NCBI RefSeq assembly: GCF_026013605.1
Contig: NZ_JAPDPJ010000019.1
Location: forward strand, 26,091-90,090
Length of the DNA stretch: 64,000 nt
Direction: 5' to 3'
Origin: Plebeiibacterium sediminum
GTDB taxonomy: Bacteria; Bacteroidota; Bacteroidia; Bacteroidales; Marinilabiliaceae
This document shows positions 19,201 to 27,220 of this stretch, in pieces. A program made the position numbers and the translations under genes. The notes under the pieces are model-generated. The model worked only from the letters and a program-made list of their open reading frames with translations, was not told the DNA's origin and did not search any database. How positions within the stretch are numbered: position 1 is the stretch's first letter; each line of letters starts with the position of its first letter.

Positions 19201-20580
19201 AAAATAAAGATTTCTTTGTCGCAAGGTAATTTATCTGAACTGATTCAGAATATTGCCGATGCATTTAAGATTCTTACAGAGCAAAAAAGTATTGTTTTCA
19301 ATATTGCAATAGATTTTAACCTCGAAAATGTTTGGTTTGATAAGGAAAAACTTGAAAATATTTTATCAAATCTTTTATCCAATGCGATCAAATATACGCC
19401 GGAAAAGGGCAAGGTTTCTTTAGCTGCCACCAGAATGTATGACTCTGCTAAAAAGCCTTATGTGCTCATTAATATACAGGATAATGGTATTGGAATTAGT
19501 GAAAATGCACAAGCTAAAGTATTCGACCGTTTTTTTAGGGATGATTCCGATCAACAGAATAGTTCCTATGGTACAGGTATAGGTTTGTCTTTAACTAAGC
19601 AAATGGTTGAAATTCAGAATGGTAAAATATCTTTGGAAAGTGAAATAAATAAAGGATCGTCATTTAAAGTGATGTTGCCTTTGGAGAAAGAGGATTTTCC
19701 GGTACATGATATTCTTGCAACTGAGGTGGAAGAACAAATTCCTTTGCAAAAACGTGTGATGTTAATGACTGATATACATTTGGATGCAGTCAGTCAGGAG
19801 TCTTCGAAACAGAATGCAGAAAAGGGTAAAACGAATATACTTATAGTTGAAGATAACAGTGATTTGAGAGAATTTTTGGCAGAAGCTTTGGCTGTAAATT
19901 ATAATGTTTCAACAGCAGAAAATGGAGAGGTAGGATATCAGGTTGCTTGTGAAAATGATTTTGATTTGATAGTAAGTGATATTATGATGCCTAAAGTTGA
20001 TGGCCTGGAATTGTGTAAAATGCTTAAGAATAACTTGCAAACCAGTCATGTGCCAATAGTTTTACTGACAGCCAAAAATCAGGAAGAAGACTTTGTGGAG
20101 GGTTTTAAGTACGGGGCAGACGATTATGTATCAAAGCCATTTAATTTAACGGTACTTCAGGCTAAGATTGATAGTATAATTGCCAACAGGAAAAAGTTAT
20201 TGGAAAGATTCCAAAAACCAGAAGAAGTTGAGTCTGAACCCGAAGCTGTTTCCATGTCTCTTCTGGATGAAGAGTTTATGGGAAAAGTAAATCAGGTTAT
20301 CGAAGAATCTTATACTGATTCAACGTTTGATATAGATACCTTTTCATCCAAATTATATGTTAGTCGTAGCTTGTTATATAAAAAGTTAAAAGCACTAACC
20401 GATGTTTCTCCTAATGAGTATATCACCATTTATCGGTTAAAGAAATCAATTGCATTACTAAAAAGTAAAAAACATCAGGTTTCCGAAGTGGCTTTTATGG
20501 TAGGATTTAATGATCCAAAATACTTTAGTCGTGTCTTTAAAAAATACTATGATTGTTCCCCTTCAGCCTATGTAGAATAA
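16246..20580 (+). CDS. Hybrid two-component system (HTCS) sensor kinase/regulator
   Basis: A 1444-residue one-protein signalling system. After an N-terminal signal sequence comes a periplasmic two-bladed propeller built from repeats with WIGT..GL.R signatures (residues ~35-700), then a Y_Y_Y-type beta-sandwich (~720-800) and one membrane helix (~813-831). In the cytoplasm follow a coiled coil (~835-910), a HisKA domain with phospho-acceptor His927 in NISHEFRTPLT, an ATPase domain (NLLSNAIKYTPEKG, DNGIGI, GTGIGLSL), a receiver with Asp1245 in DLIVSDIMMPK, and an AraC-type DNA-binding domain. Such proteins bind a specific oligosaccharide and activate the adjacent locus. It is divergent from the SusCD operon and precedes two GH43 genes, so an arabino-oligosaccharide ligand is likely. 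It is closely similar to the partial HTCS at the left edge. Confidence 0.97.
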   Translation: MYLLMNRIVFLRSILLFGLLSGFSYLKGNPYDVSRMYEYIDISNGLPQNTVRCFEKDNFGFIWIGTDYGLCRYDGYDFEYYNASNNSLSLNDNRIVDILADSRGLIWIVTQSGVQILNSTTDKFIDVSNSDVREILSKDIVQVVEANSHIWIATLNEGIYDLEVKKGSAEIIVHSHYGLGTNEGAVSCITYGEDDHIYVGTNKDVYMFNHEIGGFEKIQLDIRISFDVYVLYQDDDCLWIGTTNGLFRYYPKTKQLDWYAHNSSDKNTIAHSNVTSLIKDATGKLLVGTLGGLCVYNSETNDFSQIRLFSSVNGGPNYVFVSELFADKEGNVWIGTEKTGVVHSNVFSKKFYSFKEDDQYKPFNYNIINSIHVSDIEIWVGTAGDGLYWYNRIDQSVKHLKFGPGSSGGLTSDFISAFIEDQKGNKWIGAWGTGIQKLNIEDGKNIFRSYLHAQGLPSTFISCFYIGSRGELIVGTNSGLAVYDEKNNLFVPVGITNEYNAWKVGCIHEDNKGFLWVGTTDGLYRFKADLISPDRSEELSKYDVVTFKKTAQKGSLPNDYITCIDEDSNGNVWVGTYGNGIAKCVANEDGSIVFENYTEEDGLTNNVVYKVLVDANDDLWISTENGLSHYKVKDSLFVNYYKKDGLRNDQYYWSAGCKDDSGNLYFGGLSGLNFFNPDSIIDYPSGSKTFITKLNVVNDVVRAGEKRQGIIPLTKSVFSADTIHLSYKDNVFSFEFSALPYFLSSKIKYEYQLEGVDQNWVEVGSDRRIASYTNLNGGEYLFKVRSTNIDGVWNKNYSSVLLIIDPPYWRTSWFKIVLLLALVLLAVVYVRYRSIRITVQKRRLERIVEERTDEIKVKNEQLEHNSEMLIARNEQLAQRQEEIEKQKNLLEKQNKEIISQRDQLIELNEEVESIHQSRMQFFTNISHEFRTPLTLIISPIEKMLNDSFSFSKENVKHTISYVKRNAERLLMLTNEILTFRKFEAGKIKISLSQGNLSELIQNIADAFKILTEQKSIVFNIAIDFNLENVWFDKEKLENILSNLLSNAIKYTPEKGKVSLAATRMYDSAKKPYVLINIQDNGIGISENAQAKVFDRFFRDDSDQQNSSYGTGIGLSLTKQMVEIQNGKISLESEINKGSSFKVMLPLEKEDFPVHDILATEVEEQIPLQKRVMLMTDIHLDAVSQESSKQNAEKGKTNILIVEDNSDLREFLAEALAVNYNVSTAENGEVGYQVACENDFDLIVSDIMMPKVDGLELCKMLKNNLQTSHVPIVLLTAKNQEEDFVEGFKYGADDYVSKPFNLTVLQAKIDSIIANRKKLLERFQKPEEVESEPEAVSMSLLDEEFMGKVNQVIEESYTDSTFDIDTFSSKLYVSRSLLYKKLKALTDVSPNEYITIYRLKKSIALLKSKKHQVSEVAFMVGFNDPKYFSRVFKKYYDCSPSAYVE

Positions 20581-20725
20581 GCTTATTGGTTTTGGAGTAC
20601 AAATGATTACACATCTGTATAAAAATGTACTATAATGCAGGGATAGCGCGAAAATTGCTCAAGTATAATATCGATCTATCCTCTTAATAAAAACTTTTGT
20701 CCTCATATAAATGCCTAACACAGGT

Positions 20726-20733
20726 TACTTTTG
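20726..20733 (+). promoter_or_regulatory. Candidate -7 promoter box for the GH43 pair
   Basis: TACTTTTG fits TAnnTTTG, 47 nt before ATG 20781. A TTTG at 20696-20699 is 26 nt upstream, too far for the usual 19-23 nt spacing, so an activator is probably needed. Confidence 0.45.
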
Positions 20734-20780
20734 TTTGTGTCAGTTTGTGTTAAAATGGTTTAAAGCAAAAGTAATTATTG

Positions 20781-22295
20781 ATGATGTTATATAATCGAAT
20801 GAAAATTATTCTACTTATTGCTGTTGGTATTCTTATGCAGATGTGTACGACTACCTCCAATGATAAAGATAAGGGAAATCCTTATCAGGATGACTATACC
20901 AAAATAGCATCTTTAAAAAACAGGGATAAATGGAATGGGGCAAATGTTCATGATCCAACATGTATAAAAGTTGGAGATACTTATTATTTGTATTCCACAG
21001 ATGCCTATTACATTCCTCCTAATATCAATTTTAAAGATGATCCTACTGTTGAAATTGGTCATACGCCTATTCGTAGTTCTAAAGATTTAGTTCATTGGAA
21101 ATTTGAAGGATGGGTTTTTGATGATTTTCCTGCTGAAGCTTTAGCTCATGTAAAAGAAAATAATCAGGGTAAATCTCCAGATGGAATATGGGCTCCATAT
21201 ATTCATCAAAAAGGCGATGAGTTCAGATTATATTACTCGCTTTCTTATTTCGGATCCAATGCATCTTTTATCGGTATGGCAACATCAAAATCGCCATCAG
21301 GTCCATGGGAAGATAAGGGGGAAGTTGTTAAAACATTTCGGGATAGTGAAATGAATGCCATTGATCCAACAGTTCTGTCTGATCATAAAACAGGAAAAGA
21401 ATGGATGATATATGGTTCTTTTTTTGGTGGGTTGTTTTGTATGGAGTTAGATCCTGAAACTGGTTTGGCCAAAACAAAAGGTGATCAGGGTGTTGTTGTG
21501 GCACGAAGAGCAGATGGAAAGTCTCGTGTTATTGAAGCTCCGGAAATTGTATATAATGAAGAACAGGATATGTACTACTTGTTTGTTTCTTATGATTCAT
21601 TATTTACTTATTACAATGTTAGAGTTGGTCGGTCAAAGTCACCAACAGGACCATTCCTTGATTATTTTGGAAATGATTTAAGCGATACTACCAATAACTA
21701 TCCAATTCTTACCTATACCTACATGTTCGATAACCAACCTGGTTGGGCAGGTAATGCACATTGTGCCGTTATTGAAGATGAGGGTAAGTACTTTGCTTTT
21801 CATCAGGGGCGATTGGCTCCAATTAATCTGATGCTTCAGCTTCAATGCCGCGAGGTGAAGTGGTTAAGTGATGGATGGCCTGTGTTTTCTCCTGAGCGAT
21901 ATAATGTTGTTGATGAAAAATCAGGTTTTACAGAATCTGATATTCAGGGTAGCTGGGAAGTGATCGAATTAAAAGATTTGTTAGAACTTTCGGATAAAGG
22001 ACAATTAAAAATACCTGTAGGAGAGTGGAAGTATACACCAAAAGCTTTTAACACATCCAATGAAATGGTTGTTTCTTCTGGTAGCGTAACACTTGAAAAC
22101 GATAATTATAAAATTACCGGTGTTAAGGTAAATGGCGATACCATGGTGTTTACCGATGAAGATGGAACAGAAGTTGAGTGTAAGATATTTTCAGGATGGG
22201 ATTGGGAAAATGAAAATAAAACAATTCTATTTTCAGGTATTTTACCTAACGGACATGGATTCTGGGGTAAGAAGATTATAAAGTCAAATTCTTAG
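20781..22295 (+). CDS. GH43 family arabinanase-like lipoprotein
   Basis: The start could be ATG 20781 or ATG 20799 (MKIILLIAVGILMQMC); both give a lipoprotein with a cysteine in QMC. Catalytic residues counted from 20781: base Asp58 (NVHDPT), pKa modulator Asp195 (NAIDPT), acid Glu255 (EAPEIVYN). GNAHCAV matches the calcium-ligand region of endo-arabinanases, and residues ~395-505 look like the small C-terminal domain of long GH43 arabinanases, ending GHGFWGKK as in the enzyme at 1243-2862 (RSLWGKK). The two are clear paralogues. An insertion rich in Asp/Pro (YYIPPNINFKDDP) near the first blade may shape the active-site cleft. It is followed 147 bp later by another GH43 gene. Confidence 0.88.
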   Translation: MMLYNRMKIILLIAVGILMQMCTTTSNDKDKGNPYQDDYTKIASLKNRDKWNGANVHDPTCIKVGDTYYLYSTDAYYIPPNINFKDDPTVEIGHTPIRSSKDLVHWKFEGWVFDDFPAEALAHVKENNQGKSPDGIWAPYIHQKGDEFRLYYSLSYFGSNASFIGMATSKSPSGPWEDKGEVVKTFRDSEMNAIDPTVLSDHKTGKEWMIYGSFFGGLFCMELDPETGLAKTKGDQGVVVARRADGKSRVIEAPEIVYNEEQDMYYLFVSYDSLFTYYNVRVGRSKSPTGPFLDYFGNDLSDTTNNYPILTYTYMFDNQPGWAGNAHCAVIEDEGKYFAFHQGRLAPINLMLQLQCREVKWLSDGWPVFSPERYNVVDEKSGFTESDIQGSWEVIELKDLLELSDKGQLKIPVGEWKYTPKAFNTSNEMVVSSGSVTLENDNYKITGVKVNGDTMVFTDEDGTEVECKIFSGWDWENENKTILFSGILPNGHGFWGKKIIKSNS

Positions 22296-22360
22296 TTTAA
22301 ATGGATTAAGATTGTCAGTATTGACATATTTGATATCCCTTTTTGATTAATAAATAAACT

Positions 22361-22398
22361 TATCTCAATGAGCAAATACTATTTTTGTCATTGAGATA
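22361..22398. promoter_or_regulatory. Perfect 11-bp inverted repeat between the two GH43 genes
   Basis: TATCTCAATGA (22361-22371) and TCATTGAGATA (22388-22398) are perfectly inverted around 16 nt and are followed by TTTTATTATAAA. The loop contains TATTTTTG (22380-22387), an exact TAnnTTTG box. It may be a terminator or attenuator of the first gene, or a promoter flanked by an operator for the second. Confidence 0.5.
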
Positions 22399-22442
22399 TT
22401 TTATTATAAAAACTTATAGACAGGAGAAAACAAACTAAAGTA

Positions 22443-23453
22443 ATGAAGAAAAGACAAATGGGATTAAGAATAATTGTTTTGGTAGCAGTTGCCATTTTTA
22501 CTTTTGGCTGTTGTGAAAAAAAAGTTGAATATATAAATCCGATTGCGGCACAACGAGCAGATCCTTGGGTTTATAAAAACAATGATGGAGTATATTATTT
22601 TATAGCAACAGCTCCTGAATATGATAGAATTGAAATAAGGAAATCGAATACCATAAACGGAATTGGAACTGCAGAGCCTGTAGTAGTTTGGAAAAAACAC
22701 GAAGAAGGTACTATGGGCGGTTTTATCTGGGCACCTGAATTGCATAAAATAAATGGCAAATGGTATGTTTATTTTGCTGCCGGCGATGCTGATAATGTTT
22801 GGCATATTCGTATGTATGTTTTATCCAACGAATCAGATGATCCGACCACAGGTGAATGGGTAGAGGAAGGAAGAATATTTACTCAGAAAGATTCTTTTTC
22901 ATTAGATGCAACTACCTTTGAAAATAATGGAGAGTTATATTATATCTGGGCTCAAGGCGTAAGAGAAGGTGAAAATACATCGTTATTGCTTTCAAAAATG
23001 GAATCTCCAATAAAGCTTAAGGGAGAAGAAGTGATTATTTGTGATCCAACACTTGATTGGGAGAGAAGGGGATACAAAGTAAATGAAGGACCTGCAGTGC
23101 TAAAGAAAAATGGGAAGATATTTGTAACATACTCTGCCAGTGCAACTGATGCCAATTACTGTATTGGAATGTTATGGGCAGATGAAAATGCAGATTTGTT
23201 AGATCCTAAATCATGGCACAAATCTCAGGAACCTGTTTTTTCTACAAATAAAGAAGCCCGAAGGTTTGGCCCGGGACATAGTTGTTTTACTGTGGCAGAA
23301 GATGGCAAAACAGATGTGTTGATTTATCATGCCAGGGTTTATGAACAAATCAGAGGAAACTCATTGTTTGATTTTAACAGACATACCAGGGCTCGTGCGA
23401 TTGCATGGGATGAAAACGGAATGCCTGATTTTAGACAAGGGGAGGCAGATTAA
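22443..23453 (+). CDS. GH43 family exo-acting arabinofuranosidase-like lipoprotein
   Basis: A 336-residue lipoprotein (lipobox TFGC, Cys23) consisting of a single GH43 domain. Probable catalytic residues are Asp40 (QRADPWV), Asp155 (SLDATTF) and Glu215 (NEGPAVL). The start NPIAAQRADPWVY...YYFIATAPEYDRIEIRKS and the TMGGFIWAPELHKINGKWYVYFAAG block are what I associate with the GH43 exo-1,5-alpha-L-arabinofuranosidase group (subfamily 26). There is no extra binding domain, unlike the two longer GH43 proteins here. It would trim short arabino-oligosaccharides released by the arabinanases. The assignment to the family is firm; the exact linkage preference is inferred. Confidence 0.87.
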   Translation: MKKRQMGLRIIVLVAVAIFTFGCCEKKVEYINPIAAQRADPWVYKNNDGVYYFIATAPEYDRIEIRKSNTINGIGTAEPVVVWKKHEEGTMGGFIWAPELHKINGKWYVYFAAGDADNVWHIRMYVLSNESDDPTTGEWVEEGRIFTQKDSFSLDATTFENNGELYYIWAQGVREGENTSLLLSKMESPIKLKGEEVIICDPTLDWERRGYKVNEGPAVLKKNGKIFVTYSASATDANYCIGMLWADENADLLDPKSWHKSQEPVFSTNKEARRFGPGHSCFTVAEDGKTDVLIYHARVYEQIRGNSLFDFNRHTRARAIAWDENGMPDFRQGEAD

Positions 23454-23481
23454 GGACTAAAGATCAAAACGATATTGCAAT

Positions 23482-23526
23482 AAAAAGCTGCATGATAACA
23501 CAATTGAGTGTTAGATGCAGCTTTTT
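23482..23526. terminator. Bidirectional terminator
   Basis: AAAAAGCTGCAT (23482-23493) pairs with ATGCAGCTTTTT (23515-23526), and an inner TAACAC/GTGTTA stem extends the hairpin. It separates the convergent GH43 and glutamate synthase genes. Confidence 0.9.
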
Positions 23527-23532
23527 TTATGA

Positions 23533-24948
23533 TTAAAAATGTGAAATATCTGTGTGTTTTGAGATTTCTGAATTTCCTGTACTTAAATCGTTAATACTTA
23601 AATCGTGTATATCGCTATTGCCAGTCAGTCTGGCGAAGGTTTTCAGTTCCTCAGTGCTTACCTTTAAAAAGTTTTCTATCCTTTTTGCAGATAGATCAAT
23701 GTTGATACGTTTTCTTAGTTCGGGATCTTGAGTGGCTATTCCAATCGGGCAATTACCTGTGTTACAGATTCTATATTGCTGACAACCGCCTGCAATCATG
23801 GCTGAAGTAGCAATGGCCACTGCAGTAGCTCCAAGAGCAATAGCTTTTGCAAAATCAGGAGAAACTCTGAGGCCGCCGGTTATTACAATGGCAATGTCTT
23901 CTCGTTTGTGATGTTCTAAGTGTTTTTTAGCCCTGTAAAGAGCAAAAAGAGTTGGAACCGATGTGTGATCCTTAACAAATTTTGGGGCGGATCCGGTTGC
24001 GCCACCTCTTCCATCTATAGTTACAAAATCGGGGTTAGCGTAAATAATCTCATCCAGATCTTTTTCAATGTTACCAGCGGCAATTTTAATACCAATGGGC
24101 TTGCCATCCGATTTATCTCGTAGCCAGTCTACTTTCTTTTTTAAATCCTCCTTGCTTTTAATGTCTTTAAACGAAGATGGACTGTGAATATCCTCACCAA
24201 CAGGTTTATTTCTTATTTGAGCAATTTCGGTGGTGACTTTATCTCCAGGTAAATGGCCACCCATACCGGGTTTGACCGATTGACCAATTTTTATTTCTAT
24301 AGCATCAACTTTTTTAAGGTAGTTCTCTGTTACGCTATATTCATTCGGCACATATTCAAAAATGTATTTGTAAGCGTTGTTTAATTCATCATCTAAAATG
24401 CCACCTTCACCTGAACAGATACAGGTTTTTACTGCAGCACTACCTTTGGCCATGGCAGTTTTAAACTCTTTGGATATGGCACCAAAAGACATGTGACTAA
24501 TGTAGATTGGAGTTTCAAGTATAAGCGGATGTTTGGAATTTTGTCCGATAGTTGTTTGGGTTGAAACTTCATCGCCGGGGTTTAGTGGTATTTTATGGAG
24601 TTGAGCACCTTTAATAATAATATCATCCCACGAAATAATTGGCATCCTGGTTTTCATTGGTTCAGAGATGGATTCTCCTGATTGAGCCATTTGATGAATT
24701 TCACTGAGGTGATTCTCGTTTGGATCTGAAGATTTGGACCATTCCTTTAAATATGAATCCATAGAAGTTTCTTTTGTTGCAGGAGTGCTGGATGGCGTAC
24801 CATCTTCTTCAGCTTCCTTTTGAGCAAACATGGGTTTGTTTATGCCACATATAGGGCAACACCAATCTTCTTCAAGTTCATCCCATAGTGTTCCTTCTCT
24901 TTCTTCATCGTATTCATATCCGCAAGCCTGACATTTATATATAGCCAT
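23533..24948 (-). CDS. Rubredoxin-fused FMN-binding glutamate synthase-type protein
   Basis: Residues 1-40 form a rubredoxin-like metal site (Cys6-x2-Cys9 in CQACGYEYD and Cys31-x2-Cys34 in CPICG). A ~60-residue linker leads to a glutamate synthase central/FMN domain (IYISHMSFGAISKE, GEGGILDDEL, GIKIAAGN, TIDGRGGATGSAP, GGLRVSPDFAKAIALGA). A Cys389-x5-Cys395-x4-Cys400 cluster in GCQQYRICNTGNCPIG would bind the 3Fe-4S centre. There is no glutaminase domain, so glutamine-dependent activity would need a partner; archaeal-type enzymes of this build exist. The rubredoxin could be the direct electron donor. It stands alone between two loci. The cytoplasmic redox role is inferred, and the true substrate could differ from 2-oxoglutarate/glutamine. 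Confidence 0.88.
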   Translation of the reverse strand: MAIYKCQACGYEYDEEREGTLWDELEEDWCCPICGINKPMFAQKEAEEDGTPSSTPATKETSMDSYLKEWSKSSDPNENHLSEIHQMAQSGESISEPMKTRMPIISWDDIIIKGAQLHKIPLNPGDEVSTQTTIGQNSKHPLILETPIYISHMSFGAISKEFKTAMAKGSAAVKTCICSGEGGILDDELNNAYKYIFEYVPNEYSVTENYLKKVDAIEIKIGQSVKPGMGGHLPGDKVTTEIAQIRNKPVGEDIHSPSSFKDIKSKEDLKKKVDWLRDKSDGKPIGIKIAAGNIEKDLDEIIYANPDFVTIDGRGGATGSAPKFVKDHTSVPTLFALYRAKKHLEHHKREDIAIVITGGLRVSPDFAKAIALGATAVAIATSAMIAGGCQQYRICNTGNCPIGIATQDPELRKRINIDLSAKRIENFLKVSTEELKTFARLTGNSDIHDLSINDLSTGNSEISKHTDISHF

Positions 24949-25171
24949 AGATTTTAAGATTTATATGATTATTTAAGACAAAGATCAATTTACAATAATT
25001 GATACAGATCTCATAATCGTGAAAGATGAAAAGAAGTATTAAAACAAGAAACTAAATGAGAGGAGCTTCTTTAAAAATATATAATGCGAGATAGTAATCT
25101 TTCGGTGAACTTGAAAATAGTATTAGCTCAAAACCAGATTCCTGGTTGTAATCAATATTTGATTATTAGCC

Positions 25172-25726
25172 TTATTCATTTTCTTCACTATCGTTAGTTA
25201 TAGTTAGCTGTTCACGTAAAAACTGGAGTGAACGGCGAAGTTGTGTTTGTACAGTATTTACACTGATACCTAATTCTTCGGCAACTTCTTTGTATTTGTA
25301 ACCTTCTAAATGAACAAGTTTAAAAATTTTACGTCGTTCCTGAGGGAGAAGTTCTATGGTTTTATACAATTTTACATACTCATCTACATCTTCAGTTTTG
25401 AATAATTCAGTTTTTGAGTAATCTTCGTGAGTTGACATTAAAACCTCTTGACGTCTATCCTTTGATTTAAGGTAATCTAATGTTTTATTTTTTACAGATC
25501 TGAATAAATAATAATCAAGGTCGGTTTTAACATCGGTAAAACGTTTCTTTTGCCAGAAACTAATTAAGGTTTCTTGTACTATATCTTCTGAGGAGTGTTC
25601 ATTTTGAATCATCTTATTTGCAAAAAGTACCAACGGAATATAATATGTATCAAAAAGAAGTTTGAAAGCAGACTTCTCATCCTTCTTGTACATGATTAAT
25701 ATTTCGTTTGTTTTTTGATGAGACAT
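25172..25726 (-). CDS. ECF RNA polymerase sigma-70 factor (Bacteroidetes type)
   Basis: A 184-residue sigma factor. Region 2 is visible in the first half (AFKLLFDTYYIPLVLFANKMI, SEDIVQETLISFWQKK) and region 4 at the end (LPQERRKIFKLVHLEGYKYKEVAEELGISVNTVQTQLRRSLQFLR). It is divergent from the fecR-type gene at 25994, the usual arrangement of sigma/anti-sigma pairs that control SusC/SusD loci through a signal passed from an STN-containing SusC. It would direct RNA polymerase to promoters of this locus; those promoters were not identified. Confidence 0.95.
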   Translation of the reverse strand: MSHQKTNEILIMYKKDEKSAFKLLFDTYYIPLVLFANKMIQNEHSSEDIVQETLISFWQKKRFTDVKTDLDYYLFRSVKNKTLDYLKSKDRRQEVLMSTHEDYSKTELFKTEDVDEYVKLYKTIELLPQERRKIFKLVHLEGYKYKEVAEELGISVNTVQTQLRRSLQFLREQLTITNDSEENE

Positions 25727-25778
25727 AACAGTGTTGATTCTCAGTGTGTAATATCTTTCAGATAATTCTGAATCTGCG

Positions 25779-25786
25779 CAAATATA
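25779..25786 (-). promoter_or_regulatory. -7 promoter box for the ECF sigma gene
   Basis: The minus strand reads TATATTTG, an exact TAnnTTTG, 53 nt before the start codon. No clear TTTG was seen 19 nt upstream. It suggests housekeeping transcription of the sigma gene. Confidence 0.5.
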
Positions 25787-25993
25787 AAAATTAATCGTAA
25801 GAATGAGGCATAAAAAAATAAATACGACAAGGTTGGAAAAAGAGTCTATTTGAAATTTTTTTCAAAAAAAATACACCTACTGTCACTGAAAAGTGTTTTT
25901 AAAATCGTCTTAGTGTTATTAGAAAGGGGATGGTATATGTTTAAATGTTGAATTTTTTTGAAGATACCTCTTTAGTTAAAATGATAATCCGTA

Positions 25994-27157
25994 ATGGTGA
26001 TAGATGAAATTATAAATAAATACCTGAATAAGGAGCCTTTATCAAACGAAGAGCTTTCCATTCTTAATGAATGGAAGGTTAAAAGTTCTGATAATGATAA
26101 CTTATTGCATCATCTGGAATTTTTAAGTAATGAAAAGAATTTAACCAGAAGACTCCAAAAAGAGTTGGATGATACATATTACGCAACACGTAAGAAATTA
26201 GAGAATAGAAAATCTAAGCAAAGACGTATGATGTTTTATCGTATGGCGGCAGCTTCTGTATTGTTGGTAATAGCCATAAGTTCTGTGTTATTCTTAGGTC
26301 GCAATGTGGGTCCTGATAATTATCAGGGGAATATTCAGCCAGGTAGTAACCAGGCCATACTTGAACTTGCTGACGGAAGAAAAATTGAATTATCACCTAA
26401 GGTGAAAAATGTTGTAAAAGAAAAAGATGCTTTAATCAATATTGATAAAGGCATGGTTTCTTATAAAGAAACAAAAATTGAAGAACCAAATCTTGAGGAC
26501 TCATTGGTTTATAATACAATTGTTATTCCGCGTAAAGGAGAGTATAAAATTGTACTAAGCGATGGAACAACAATTTGGTTAAATGCAGAATCAAAACTTA
26601 AGTATCCTCAGAAGTTTAAGGGGAATGAACGAAGAGTCTTCCTGCAGGGAGAAGCTTATTTTGAAGTGACTCACAACAAGAAGATGCCTTTTATTGTTGA
26701 AACAGAAGCACAGGAGTTAACTGTATTGGGAACTAAGTTTAATATTTTGGCTTTCCCTGAAGAAAGTACTGTACAATCAACTTTGGTTTCTGGTAGTGTA
26801 AAAATCAATGTTAAAGAATCAGATAAAAAAGTATTGTTAATCCCGGGTCAACAGGCAATTGTCGATAAAGAGTCGCAAATGTTAAAAGTTAACTCGGTTG
26901 ATGTTACTGAAATTATTGCCTGGAAGGAAGGTTTCTTTTCTTTGGAAAATGTCACCATGGAAGAATTCCTGAACAGATTATCACGTTGGTATGATGTGAA
27001 ATTTGTGTATAATGATGATAAGGCTAAAGAGTTAGCTTTTAAAGGAAGTGTTCCAAGGTATGATAATTTGATTAGTGTGTTGGATATGTTGCAGGCTATT
27101 AGTCCTGTAGAGTTTAAATATCAAAAAGAAGAAATTGAAGTTACAATGAAGAACTAA
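25994..27157 (+). CDS. FecR family anti-sigma regulator
   Basis: A 387-residue inner-membrane regulator. A cytoplasmic N-terminal part (~1-80) would hold the sigma factor, one membrane helix lies at ~82-102 (FYRMAAASVLLVIAISSVLFLG), and the periplasmic part carries the FecR domain (YKIVLSDGTTIWLNAESKLKYPQKFKGNERRVFLQGEAYFEV) and a DUF4974-like C-terminal domain (VTMEEFLNRLSRWYDVKFVY). It lies divergent from its sigma gene and 92 bp upstream of a SusC with the STN domain that contacts FecR proteins. When the SusC binds substrate, this protein would release or activate the sigma factor. Confidence 0.95.
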   Translation: MVIDEIINKYLNKEPLSNEELSILNEWKVKSSDNDNLLHHLEFLSNEKNLTRRLQKELDDTYYATRKKLENRKSKQRRMMFYRMAAASVLLVIAISSVLFLGRNVGPDNYQGNIQPGSNQAILELADGRKIELSPKVKNVVKEKDALINIDKGMVSYKETKIEEPNLEDSLVYNTIVIPRKGEYKIVLSDGTTIWLNAESKLKYPQKFKGNERRVFLQGEAYFEVTHNKKMPFIVETEAQELTVLGTKFNILAFPEESTVQSTLVSGSVKINVKESDKKVLLIPGQQAIVDKESQMLKVNSVDVTEIIAWKEGFFSLENVTMEEFLNRLSRWYDVKFVYNDDKAKELAFKGSVPRYDNLISVLDMLQAISPVEFKYQKEEIEVTMKN

Positions 27158-27161
27158 AAAA

Positions 27162-27192
27162 GAGCGGTAAGTTCTGGTAAAACCTACCGCTC
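27162..27192 (+). terminator. Hairpin between fecR and susC (terminator or attenuator)
   Basis: GAGCGGTA (27162-27169) pairs with TACCGCTC (27185-27192), followed by GATTTTAAATAAA. It would reduce read-through from the regulator gene into the transporter, or mark the end of the fecR message. Confidence 0.65.
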
Positions 27193-27206
27193 GATTTTAA
27201 ATAAAA

Positions 27207-27220
27207 ACTGTTGCAACAGT
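27207..27220. promoter_or_regulatory. Perfect 14-bp palindrome upstream of susC
   Basis: ACTGTTGCAACAGT is fully self-complementary, 30 nt before the SusC start and just after the hairpin. It could be an operator or an extra mRNA hairpin. Confidence 0.4.

Noticed and set aside
22464..22805. 113-codon minus-strand frame opposite the short GH43 gene
   Set aside because: It is antisense to a gene with clear catalytic motifs and has no recognisable domain.
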